The notes under the pieces were generated by a model. It saw only the letters and a list, made by a program, of their open reading frames with translations. It made no database searches and had not been told where the DNA came from. From Podospora comata (taxonomy: Eukaryota; Ascomycota; Sordariomycetes; Sordariales; Podosporaceae): a stretch of DNA of 64,000 nt. Shown one piece after another: positions 54,459 to 64,000 of this stretch. The first letter of the stretch is position 1, and every line of letters begins with the position of its first letter. The position numbers were made by a program, and so were the translations under genes. The stretch spans positions 3,889,001 through 3,953,000 of the forward strand of contig CP071495.1 of the NCBI GenBank assembly GCA_017354895.1, read 5' to 3'.

Positions 54459-55118
54459 CCTGTCGTTCTCGAGAGGCAGAATGCAGTGACTACCTTGGTA
54501 GAAAAGAGTGGCGAAAATGATCACTATACGACTGTGACAAGTTGAGTCTTGCGCTGTACTGCGATCGAGGGTGAGGCAAACCACCAAAAGAGGGCGTACA
54601 GAATGGCGATGGCGGCGCGTCTTGGGGCAACAAGGTTTAATGAATCTGGGAGACGCGATCTGGGGGCTCAGTGCGGGCCGGTCCAGAGAGGCCCCTGCAA
54701 AACGTGTTTCTGGAAGTTCCGCCGCTTTGGTTCGGCGGTGTGGGGCAGATTACCCGTTTTATGCCGCGGCCGATGATGATATCTTTTTCAAAAGAAACAT
54801 CCGCGCACTTGATGAACGATGGTAGACAAAGAAATTAATACAAATGATGCTCTACAAGAAGTATGCACAAAAGAAACCGCTCAGGGCGTGCCTTGTCATT
54901 ATGCTGTATTCCAGATGCCAATAGTCTTAAAAAGACTGTTCATGTTCCAGTTCGAATTTTAAACAGAGTCCCAGGAAACACCAAACGCCTAGCCAAACGC
55001 CCAATCTGATGCAACGGTTTTGTACATGTCTGCCATGACTCCCGGGGTCTAATGGTGTATGTAAAAGAAAATCGGAGATCCACCCCAGGTAACCTTCCAT
55101 GTCTCTTGACCACCAGCA
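54459..55118. other. Intergenic between mgs1 and isa1
   Basis: Promoter of mgs1 and 3' flank of isa1. No feature seen. Confidence 0.5.
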
Positions 55119-55873
55119 TTATACCATGAACGACTCGCCACATCCACACTGCTCCTCTGCTTGCTGTTAGCATGTGCGCTCAGGTCGACTAAAAGGGCAG
55201 GCAAAAAAGACTCACTGATGTTGGGGTTCCGGAAAACAAAACGTTGGCTAAGCTTGTCCTCTATCCAGTCCATCTCACTCCCGATAATGCTGAAGAGTGC
55301 TTTGCTGTCAATCAACACCTTGACTCCGTCTTGCTCAACCGTCTCGTCAAAAGCCCCAGGCTTCTCCACGAACTCGAGATGATACGCCAATCCAGAGCAC
55401 CCCCTGTTGCGCACACCGACCTTGATGAGCTTCGGGTCCGGCTGGTCGAGAAGAGCGCGTAGGTGGTCTACGGCGGCGGGAGTGAGCTTCATTGCCGCCT
55501 TTCGGGGAGCGCGCAACTTGGACCGCGGCCTTGGCGATGGCGCTGATAGCTGTGTACTTGACTTGGACTGCTGGGCTTCTCTCTCGGGGAGCGACGAGGC
55601 TGGGTCTAGAGGCGCCTGCGGCTCTTTCGGCGGCCGGGTCTCGTGTACTCTCGGCAACGCGGGGGACTGAACATTGTGTGTGATGGAGGTATCAGGAGCC
55701 GTGGCATTGCGCGGCGCCGGGGGTGGGTGAGAAGGTAACGAGTAGGACTGAAAAGCCGCGGCGAGCTGGGCCGGCGTCGACAAGAACTGACGTTGTTGGT
55801 TGCTGCTTCGAAAGAAGCTGCGGCGGCAAGCTAGACACGCCGCTCTCTTGGCTAGTAAGCTAGACGCGTTCAT
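55119..55873 (-). CDS. isa1: Iron-sulfur cluster assembly protein Isa1 (HesB/IscA family)
   Basis: Exon 1 (55873-55216) and a small terminal exon (55156-55119) joined over a 59-bp intron give 231 aa. The start at 55873 begins a mitochondrial presequence (MNASSLLAKRAACLACRRSFFRSS). A long Pro/Ser-rich spacer (about 35-125) precedes the A-type carrier domain: MKLTPAAVDHLRALL, VGVRNRGCSGLAYHLEF with the first Cys, LIDSKALFSIIGSEMDW and FRNPNI. The last exon supplies KEQCGCGESFMV with the two Cys that complete the three-Cys cluster site. It helps make mitochondrial 4Fe-4S clusters. Without the tiny last exon the protein would lack its CGCG motif. Confidence 0.93.
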
Positions 55874-56260
55874 TCTGAAGTTGGGAAAAAGATATCTCGA
55901 GGGTATTCGCAGGTTTGGTGAGGGTGAGGTTATGGCAGCATGTGAATTGCGTCGCAGAGATGGGCATTTGTCAACTTCGGTGAAGCGGCAAATGCGAAGC
56001 AGCAACCGACAACTTCTGATCAATCAGCCGGAGTGATGACATGACGCCAAGAGCCCAGCCGACACTGATTCCGCCCGGCCAATCAACGATCGTGCATTTG
56101 GAATGCATTCAACACGCACGGGCCCTGTCGACAACAACAAGTGAATTGAATATTCTCAAAGACTCGACCAGATCAAAACAGTAGACAGTATGGTATACTC
56201 AGCCCCCACAACCGTAACGCCATCCAATTGACCCATTCTTCAATCTCGGTTACGCCATGG
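55874..56260. other. Intergenic
   Basis: Promoter of isa1 and 3' flank of the ARMH3-like gene. No feature seen. Confidence 0.5.
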
Positions 56261-58539
56261 TCACCTTGAAATCAGCGCCCCCACGTCTCCTACCGCCTGC
56301 CTTCCCATCTTCTTCAGCAGCGTCCGCTCATCCGCCTCTCTGTACTTTTCCCAGCTATCCAACCCCTCCTTTGCCTGGATGCTGAGCGTCTCGTAGCCCT
56401 GCTTGATCACCTCGGCCACTTGCAGACTGGTCAACTGCCCCCCGGTTCTCTTGCCCTTGACCGCTTTGGATCCATCAGTTCCCAGCATCTCCTTGTAGTG
56501 GACACTGACGCTGACAAGCGTATCGATGGAGTTGCTCGCCCTGTTGGCCAGCCCGTAGGTATCTCTGAACTTCACCAGCACCTCCCCCGTTTCAACAACC
56601 TTGTAAAACAGATCGTCGTACGCTGCCGGTGTGGGTAAGAATGTCTCACCGGCCGACAGTCCCAAGGCGAGCAAATTGACCACATGATCCAACAACGTGT
56701 TGATGTGACTCAGCCCCTTGAGATCAGAGGCATATGTTGTCAGGAATCGGATCAGGCTGAGTAGAGACCGAAACAGGTCAGCCCAGTGGTACTGCAGCCG
56801 TGTTCGCGACCGGGACATGTAGCTAATGACTCGCAGCAGAATGCCGACACACAGCGTGTAGAGGCCGACGTCCAGTCTGCGTCGCAGATTGTGGTTGATG
56901 GCGTCAATCATGGTGTCCATGACAGCTGTGGCAATCACTCTCTCGGACCGCACCAGCGGCAAATAAGGGGATCGTTGCCGGCAAAGCCTTACCAGCACTT
57001 TGCTTTCGTCTGAACACATCCTTTTGCATAGGACAGGGTCCTCAATCAGTAACCGGAACACCATCAGGTTGAGGTGACAATACAAAGTTGTTCTCTGGGA
57101 GAGGTGGGCGTGCTGGAGGAGGTAGGACGTGAGAGAAATGAATTTTGCAAACGGGGAGTCTTCCCCCTTTTCCGACCTTGGGGCACCGGTCACCAGCTCC
57201 AGACTGAACAGCTTGTTGGCGTGAGAAAAATCATATGTGGCAAGCAAGACGGCAGCTTCCTCTCCCGGCCTACAAGATCATTAGCAATATTTTCCCACAA
57301 CTAGAAACAGACGTGCACTCACAGCTCGGCAAACATTCTTTTGGCAGTGTCTGCGTCGTAGACCGGTTTGGGCGGGGGCTTTCCCCCTGGCGCAATAGCC
57401 CCAAGCCCAATCTTGTTGAGCGTGTTGGCCAGCGTCCATCCTTCTGGTAGGTCTTCTTGGACATCGATATACTGATCCCGGAGCTTCTGGCACGTCTTGC
57501 CCACGCCCTTGACGATATCCTTGATGACCCGCTCGTTGACAAAATCGTTCAAGCGCATTTGATAAGGGTTTTGAAACTCAAACTTGTTGTAGTTGGCCAG
57601 CAGTCCAAGCAGCATGAACGGCCTCGTTATCCTCGTCTCGTCGCCAGAAGTTTCTAGTGAAGATTGTGATTGAATACACTGTCTCGGTCAGCACCACGGC
57701 CCTTTCACATCAGGGGTTTAGTAACATACGCTTATTATCGCTGGGAACAGATCCCTCTGAATAAAGTACGTGAGCAAGCTCGTTTGATACGCCCCCGAGG
57801 ACACGGCGAGCGCCAGTTCCACCGCTCGTTGCTGCAAATCGGCTGTATAAGTACAGTTGGATTTCCCCTTTGGCTGCAGCTGCTGCTGCTGCTGCTGTGG
57901 TTCCTGTCCATCCGCCGGCTGCCTTTTGTCCTGCGCATGACCAACCCCATGTGGGCAACACTCTACCCCTGGGCCCCTTCCATTGCGTATGAGGCCCTCC
58001 AGCGCTGCGACAAAGTCCCCAAACACGGTATCGATCTGATCCAGCCCGGCCAAAACCTCAATGATATCCGAGCTCGGGTTTGTGTACCGTTTTGCAAGCA
58101 CGCAAGTCATGAACGTGGACAAGGTGTCGAGTGCATGCAGATCCCCGACTCCATATGGCCGTCGCAACGCCTGTACCGCCTTGATGAATAGTTGCCTTGT
58201 TTGGGTCGACAGATGGAGTAAATCGCCGACTGGGGTCTCGTCGAGCATGCGCTTCAAGCTGGCGCGGTCGGGCCGCAGGAGAAAGAACTCCTTCCAGAAG
58301 CCTTCGGGCTTTTCGACCGGTGCATCTTCATCGTCCTTTTGGCACACAGTCTGTCAACCTCTGCGTCTGATAATTCGGTCACTCGGGGCTAACCTGTGAA
58401 CCGGGACAAGTGTCAGCTGTTGTTCTTCACCAGGCACCCACCGCTGCGGACGAACCTTGAATAGGGCTTCATAGAGCCGGACGATTTTGGGCTGGAAAAC
58501 CTCGGGCCGGGGCTGGTGTGTTAGGGGAGAAGGCTCCAT
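56261..58539 (-). CDS. Armadillo-like helical protein (ARMH3/DUF1741 family)
   Basis: Four exons, 58539-58456, 58350-57730, 57678-57323 and 57269-56261, join in frame to 689 aa. Start: MEPSPLTHQPRPEVFQPKIVRLYEALFK, joined to GFWKEFFLLRPDR. Other family blocks: HALDTLSTFMTCVLAKRYTNP, SSGAYQTSLLTYFIQRDLFPA, PFMLLGLLANYNKFEFQNPYQ and the DUF1741 region from about residue 420 (LYCHLNLMVFRLL, CRQRSPYLPLV, HWADLFRSLLSLIRFLTTYA, SAGETFLPTPAAYDDLFYK). In animals ARMH3 binds GBF1 and PI4KB at the Golgi; the fungal role is little known. A Gln run (PQQQQQQLQP, about 185), from a CAG repeat, sits in an extra loop. Exon 1 was ended at AAG/GTTCGT, since read-through gives non-family sequence. Confidence 0.85.
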
Positions 58540-59321
58540 GGGTTTGCATATAAGTTCCCGCAGTCAACTCGGGTGTGGTCGGTCGAGAATTGGGGTAACG
58601 AGCGGTCGTGGTTGGGGTCGGGATTCGGGACAGCGTCGCGTTCGGTCGGGAACCCGCCAATCTGGCTCCCTGTCTCCATCATCAAAGAAACGGAGAACAC
58701 AGTGCGCGTCAGTTAGGTGGGGCTGCTATTTTTGGGCGCTTCTTGGCGGTGACGGGACAGTGCGGGCGAAACAACCGACAACCGCCTCATTCTCATGGGC
58801 TGAAGACAAGCCGGTGAAGAATTAGACTCAATATATGACCATGTTTACCAGAACTGTCAAACTTATCAGGTGCGCCCCTTCTCAATAACCAACATGATCC
58901 GACCATGTCCTCCTTGTTCTTTCCTTCGCCACCTCCACGCCCGTTTGGATACATACACGCACCATTTTCCGTTTCTACAGTACGTCTATCCCCGTAGAGT
59001 TTTGTGTATACCAATGCCCAGTGGTAACAAGCCGCCATTGCTGTTTCTGTTTAATCCACATCCCAGTTTGTGCCGAACCTCCACCACCACAAAAGGCCCA
59101 AAAATGTTGAAAGGACAGATCGTAGCCGCCACCGACCCATTTCCCCCCCGGTAAAGAGATAACAGCAAGCTCAAAACAAAAGTGTCGCTAGTAAATATTC
59201 CAAAATGCCTAGGCTATTAGAAAGACAGTAAAGGATTGTAAACTCGAAATGTGAGTGTTGGGTTAGATGTAGTAAATAACAGTCCGCTATTAAACGCCCC
59301 AGGGAAAGCAAAGAAAAAAAG
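58540..59321. other. Intergenic
   Basis: Promoter of the ARMH3-like gene on the left, 3' flank of the next minus-strand gene on the right. Nothing else seen. Confidence 0.5.
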
Positions 59322-61367
59322 TCAAATGCCCCAGCTTCCCCTCCGCTCGCGCACACCCCAGGCCAAGGGGCTGATGGCGTTCAGGTCCGGATGTTGCCGG
59401 GCCCACTCATAGATGTAGAGCTTCAGCGCCTTCCATCTTGGACACCTGTCCTCCTCCTTGACATTGTCCTGCTCTTCGCTATCGAGCATGATATGTCCGG
59501 TGGCCTTGATCCTCTTCCCGTCCGCCCTTCTCGGGGCAGAGTCCTCACTGTTCTGGGACTGCGAGCCAGAGGATTGAGAATTGCCGTGGGCTTCTGCACC
59601 CCATAGATCCTCCATGATGGCGTCGTCGTCCCTTTCCAGTTCCTCCACGGGAATCCGGCTGATCTTGCTCAGCTCCTCATCGTAGAGCCTAGCCGTGGCC
59701 GGGTATCCAAGAGACAAGTAATTGTACACCTGCCTCACAAACTTGTCATCAAACTCGGCGGCAATCTTCTCCTCGAGGTCAGCCACAGCCTTCTCTTGCT
59801 TCAGTTTCTCGTCCAGGTTGTGCAGGTTGTGGAGCATGTGAAGGCCCTTGGGTGCGTTGTTTTTGGTTCGGTGCTCGGGAACGACCAGACTCCCATTCGC
59901 CGAATGTGGTTTCTTTTGGAGCTGAATAGAGCCTCCTCCTGGGTTATGCAGGCTGTCGGCCCTCGAACCAACCGGCGTCGGCTCCTCGCTCAGTTCGACC
60001 GGAGCAGTTCCAAAAGCCCGGTCAAATGGATCTGTGTTGTTTGCGTCGGGCATGGGCGTCGTGATCATCAGCGGCCTGTCCACATGAGCAATCTTTTCGT
60101 TTTGGTTGCTCGTGTAGCAGTAACCGCGCCAGAGGCCATGCTGTTCTGTCGGGTCACGGTGCTGGTCCTCCAGCGTCGTTCCCGTTTCCAGATCCCACAA
60201 ATGATCCGGCTCCAGCTTGGTCTGCTTCGGGGACGGGCACTTTCTAAACGTTAGATCCTGGCCGAGCATGGGAGGTGATTTTTTCAGTCGCAACCCATGG
60301 GCGGCCCTCGCCCTCTCCAGGGACATGTCTCTTTCCTGGCCGTAGGGGTTGAAAGGTGCATGGTGCCCAAAAGATGTTTCCGGGGGTATACGCGAGGCCG
60401 GGGCATAAGGCATGTCGCCAGCCTTGCCAGCAGGCGCCGAGGGTATGTACGGCATGAAGCTCTCGCCGATGGGTCGGACCGGGGGAGAGCCTGGCTCCAT
60501 GTTGGGCATGCGACTCTCTCCAGTGGGCGGCAGAGGCGACTCGGCACGGAGCAAGGGCATATGAGTCTCCCCAATGGCCACCAGCGAGCCTGATGACGGC
60601 CGTGGTCTCCACAGGGGAGAGTTGGCTATGGACGACCTCTGTCTGCTCGTCAAATCTATGGCATCGCTAGGGACATCAATGCTCATCTTGTCCAGGTCCA
60701 ACGTGTCTATCCGACTCATGTCACGCTGCCTGTGGGCATTCACCATTTGCGCATGCTCTTGCATCTCCTTGAAGGCCCAGCTAATGTCCTCCTCGGACGA
60801 GTTGCGTCTCGAGTGCATGGGATTCCATGGGCCCCTCGTCAAAGGTCTCCCACGGGGCCCGTCGTCTTCTGACCCTTCCCTGACATAGAAATGTTCGGCA
60901 CCGCCTATGCGCTGGCCGCTGTTGGGAAACGCGCTCATGGCAATGTCCTGGAGCTTCCTTTGAGCATCGCGGGCCACGAGATCAAACAAGGGGCCGGCAA
61001 TCTCATCATCACACGATTCGCGCCGGGCATGAGCCCTCTGTCTCTCGGGGCTTGCTGGGATGGATCCATGGCTTCGTTTCCTTCGGGGCTTGGGGGCATA
61101 AATGTGATTTGTGTAGGGCGTGATATCTGTCCTGTCTGTCGGACGGGTGGCTGGGCCTTCGTCTCCGACTCGCCTAGATCTTCGGACCGAGGACTCTACC
61201 AGTTGCGGTGCAAACTTGCGTCGCTCCCGCGGAGGTGGTGATGGCGACCTCGGGGATGGACTCGGGGTCAGCTCGTTGGGCGGTATGGACTTTCGATAGC
61301 GTTCAAAGGTGGTCTCTATCAACTTGGGTGCGAACTTTGGCCCCGGCCGATCTTTGGTGCTGGCCAT
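59322..61367 (-). CDS. Conserved, largely disordered fungal protein with KFAP-type and GES.MP repeat motifs
   Basis: Single exon, 681 aa, ATG at 61367. The N-terminal 110 residues contain related short motifs GPKFAPKLIETTFERYR, RRKFAPQLVESSVRRSR and IYAPKPRRKR, known to me from uncharacterised ascomycete proteins. The middle (about 265-350) repeats a short unit: IGETHMPLLRAESP, TGESRMPNMEPGSP, IGESFMPYIPSAP and AGDMPYAP. The C-terminal quarter is more ordered: a helical segment (LDEKLKQEKAVADLEEKIAAEFDDKFVRQVYNYLSLGYP, broken here by my reading into two parts at EEK) and a final block ending in WARQHPDLNAISPLAWGVRERRGSW. No enzyme motif. A scaffold or regulatory role is possible, which is inference. 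Confidence 0.75.
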   Translation of the reverse strand: MASTKDRPGPKFAPKLIETTFERYRKSIPPNELTPSPSPRSPSPPPRERRKFAPQLVESSVRRSRRVGDEGPATRPTDRTDITPYTNHIYAPKPRRKRSHGSIPASPERQRAHARRESCDDEIAGPLFDLVARDAQRKLQDIAMSAFPNSGQRIGGAEHFYVREGSEDDGPRGRPLTRGPWNPMHSRRNSSEEDISWAFKEMQEHAQMVNAHRQRDMSRIDTLDLDKMSIDVPSDAIDLTSRQRSSIANSPLWRPRPSSGSLVAIGETHMPLLRAESPLPPTGESRMPNMEPGSPPVRPIGESFMPYIPSAPAGKAGDMPYAPASRIPPETSFGHHAPFNPYGQERDMSLERARAAHGLRLKKSPPMLGQDLTFRKCPSPKQTKLEPDHLWDLETGTTLEDQHRDPTEQHGLWRGYCYTSNQNEKIAHVDRPLMITTPMPDANNTDPFDRAFGTAPVELSEEPTPVGSRADSLHNPGGGSIQLQKKPHSANGSLVVPEHRTKNNAPKGLHMLHNLHNLDEKLKQEKAVADLEEKIAAEFDDKFVRQVYNYLSLGYPATARLYDEELSKISRIPVEELERDDDAIMEDLWGAEAHGNSQSSGSQSQNSEDSAPRRADGKRIKATGHIMLDSEEQDNVKEEDRCPRWKALKLYIYEWARQHPDLNAISPLAWGVRERRGSWGI

Positions 61368-64000
61368 TACAGGTTCTGATTGGAACCACCGGGTGGAGTT
61401 ACACCATGCGTTCAGTACTCTACTGGGCTGTCGAGTTAGTCTTGACGGTCAAGGGAAACAGGAGGGCAGGAGGGCGCACCCACCAACCACGTTTTGGAAT
61501 GTTGGATGACTTCAGGTCCCGTCGTGAATCATAAAGCTCTGGCACAAGAACAGGCCAGCGGCGCGGCACACCCAGACGGCTTCCAACTTGATTTGTATGC
61601 CGTGAGCGGGGGCGAGTCGGCAGAGGGATGCGAGGATTCGGAGGAGGCGGTCACAGGAGCTGAGGCGGGTATTGCAACATTGCTGGAGCGATGTCCGTGG
61701 TGCGTGGGCCACGATAGCAGCAGCCACGCAGCCCACCAGCGCTTACCGCAGCTGGCAGAAAAGTGGGCGGGAGACCCCAGAGTGGGATGAATGGTGGGGC
61801 ATTGCCCATGTCGCTGCACTGTGCGAAGAAGCCACTGCGGAGCTCGGCTGGACCCGCGTGATCCATTGGTCGGGCGTATTTCAAGCCACAGCTGCCACAC
61901 ACTTGGCCATCCGCACCGTATGCTTATCGTTCGCACACCGTCACTGTACAGATGCACCCCAAATCCAGCACCTGAGATCAAGCAAACAGCGGGGTGCGAG
62001 CTGCAGTCTCTATCCATGTCGTCCTGCCTTGCGAGCTTGAAGCCTGACATCATCCACCGGTAATCGCATCTCTTCTGACTGCTGTTGGCTCATCAACCTG
62101 GGAACTGGAGAGCAATAGCGATCACAAGCCCTGGCGCACTCAAAGGGACTGACCATCAGGGTCCAAAAAGAACCAGGATCTCCTTTGACAACATCTAAAA
62201 GTACAAAGTAGACTCACCGTTCTGTCTCCCTAGGTAGGCGGTGTCGGCTCAGCTCCCTACAGGCCAGCGCATGTTTTGACTTTTTAGGTCAAGTGACGCT
62301 CAAGTGCCCGTCCGGTGCCCGTCACAGCCTTTACGGAATGGAAATGGTCATTTTCAGGGTCCAAGTCGGTGAGGGTGCGCTGGCTTCACCCAGCCTTGGC
62401 TCGCCCGTCCTTTATCCTTCGGCGAGTCTCGAGGACTTCCCCGTCCTCTGTTCGGTACCATGCTGGTGGCTTCAGGGACCAAGCCGCTAGAGAAACCCGC
62501 CTCCATTTCAACGGGGCGACGCTCCACTATCAAAACCCGAGCCCGTGAGCGGTGGGCAACTCTGGTTGTCAAGAAACTCGAAATCACGCAACACAGCCCA
62601 GAAGTCGGCTTGGAAAAAGGTACTGCCAGTTTCGACGTGAGAGGAGACAGTCTTCCGCCCGTCCATCACCCTTGGTCTCTAGACTCGTGACATCTGAGGT
62701 GAGATAAACCCGCGCGGGGGTGCAACCCCCACACAGAGTCGCCCGTTTCTTGACACCAACCACACCGCCCACCCTCGCCAACTTTAATACCCCTGTCCGG
62801 TTGGAAGGGTGGAAGGGTCCTCAACCGCCGCCAGCCAAGAGAGCTTACCTTCACCAAGTCCCGATCGCCGATAGCCGACTAACACTATGAAACGACAGCT
62901 CACACACTTCAAGTAGTGTACCTACTTACCCAAGCCCCCAAGAACAATATGTTCACTTCATGTTTGCCAATGTCACGATGCCGCCAGAAAACACTGCCAT
63001 TCGGTCAGCCACACGCAGTAAAAGACCTTCCCGTGACTGGACCAGATTTTCTTGTGGCTGTCTCTTATTGGAGATGATGCAAGGGAACTTATGCAGCATC
63101 CCCTGCCGGGCATATAGACACTGCACACCTCCCTCCTTAGGTCACCAACAACAGTTTGACCCCACAGGCCACCTTTCGCAGTTCCTCCAATACACTCCGG
63201 CCGGCCCAATCGGCAGGATGGCGTCCACAGGGTCGGGTGTCCTGATATACTCCGGTTATCCCCTTGGATCTCCATACGGAGCACTGGGACGCAGACACTT
63301 TCTCGCCTCTGAGTAAGCAACATATCCAATGTAGAAGCAGCGAGCGGCCAGTAGTATAAACCCAGAAAACCCGCTTTTTACCCCAGACTCTTGGCCGCTA
63401 CGAGATCGTCTTTTGGCACTTTGCCGGGAAGTGGCAAATAGCGTTAAACAGTTGGTTGTTATCTCACGTCCCCTGTCGTTTATGATGGCGCCTGGCCGGG
63501 AAGATGGCATACCCCGACACGGATTATGGCCGACACGAGGCGTGCTAGTGCTATGCGGATATCCGATATTTACATTCCACCATCAAGGCCCGATGGCTTG
63601 GTCTCTCTGGAGGGAGTGTCATTGAGAAGACAAGTACACAGAAATATAGAGACCCCAGCGTGTAATCGCCTCTCAGGAAATGATATCTGACTGCCTAAAG
63701 CTGCCTCACTCGGGGACTTTCGTTATCTTCAGAAGTCTATCAACTCTGTTTACTATCTGTGTAGATGGCATCTTTGAGCGTTCTCCTCCCAAATAGCAGT
63801 CTCGGTTATTCGGGTGTTAATGTAACATGATATATTAAATATTCGAGATGCATAGAATAATCATGGCTGACTCACATGCTGTGAGCCTAGCTTCTCGTAA
63901 CGGTGCCCATCAACGTGTTACGTCGCATGGCTCTCCGTTTTTTTCGTATTACAAGAGACTCCAATCTAGGTACCTAGGTAGGTATGATGTCTTGGAGTGA
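61368..64000. other. 2.6-kb terminal gap without a supported gene
   Basis: Promoter of the preceding minus-strand gene, then sequence with only short frames. The longest (minus 61529-62053, plus 62960-63316) show no domains. A TAGGTACCTAGGTAGGTA repeat lies at 63966-63984. Part of a gene beyond the window edge may control this region. Confidence 0.45.

Noticed and set aside
58354-58539. Read-through end of ARMH3-like exon 1 (FKVRPQRWVPG...)
   Set aside because: This is retained intron sequence; using donor GTTCGT restores the family sequence and frame.
61529-62053. 174-codon minus-strand frame
   Set aside because: No signal peptide, domain or splice context; the complementary strand is open to a similar extent.
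62960-63316. 118-codon plus-strand frame
   Set aside because: No motif, and an equally long frame exists on the opposite strand.
1-64000. tRNA, rRNA and CRISPR candidates
   Set aside because: A few GGTTCGA-like strings (for example near 7267, 17962 and 49713) lack the rest of a tRNA; no regularly spaced repeats were seen.

Overview
The window looks like nuclear DNA of a filamentous ascomycete, most likely a sordariomycete close to the Sordariales. The reasons are: short GT-AG introns of about 50-105 bp; a GH131 glucanase with a C-terminal CBM1 of the Podospora type; PDR-type ABC and MFS transporters; Clr5-ankyrin and (probably) DUF7770 lineage genes; and AT-rich stretches and C-to-T-type changes like those left by repeat-induced point mutation (RIP). 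No rRNA, tRNA or CRISPR was seen. Splice sites and family names below come from reading the sequence; no database search was run.

Region 1 (1-19.5 kb) is mostly intact genes: a secreted endonuclease/exonuclease/phosphatase-fold enzyme fused to a jacalin-like lectin domain, GH131-CBM1, an unknown signal-anchor membrane protein, mitochondrial acetyl-CoA hydrolase/CoA-transferase (Ach1), an UNC93-like membrane protein, a small secreted protein and an MFS transporter. Gene-poor gaps lie at 2.2-4.9 and 10.9-14.1 kb.

Region 2 (19.9-34.9 kb) is an accessory island between two MFS genes. It holds a Clr5-ankyrin gene cut by an in-frame stop, a broken DUF7770-like gene, and a class I terpene synthase with one frame break facing an intact nine-exon cytochrome P450. 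It also holds an AT-rich relic, a long inverted repeat (about 278-bp arms, 84-bp spacer) next to a decayed multicopy-type ORF, and the remnant of a secreted Cys-rich protein. The terpene synthase and P450 look like a two-gene terpenoid locus in decay.

Region 3 (34.9-64 kb) returns to intact genes: a Dal5-type permease, a full-length PDR/ABCG pump, a small secreted protein and a secreted dipeptidyl-peptidase IV with an odd Lys/Gly insert. Next comes a divergent mitochondrial pair, sulfide:quinone oxidoreductase and persulfide dioxygenase (ETHE1 type), which catalyse consecutive steps of sulfide oxidation. After an RNase H-fold pseudogene come four housekeeping or conserved genes on the minus strand: Mgs1/WRNIP1 ATPase, Isa1 iron-sulfur assembly factor, an ARMH3/DUF1741 protein and a disordered conserved fungal protein. 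The last 2.6 kb holds no gene I can support.
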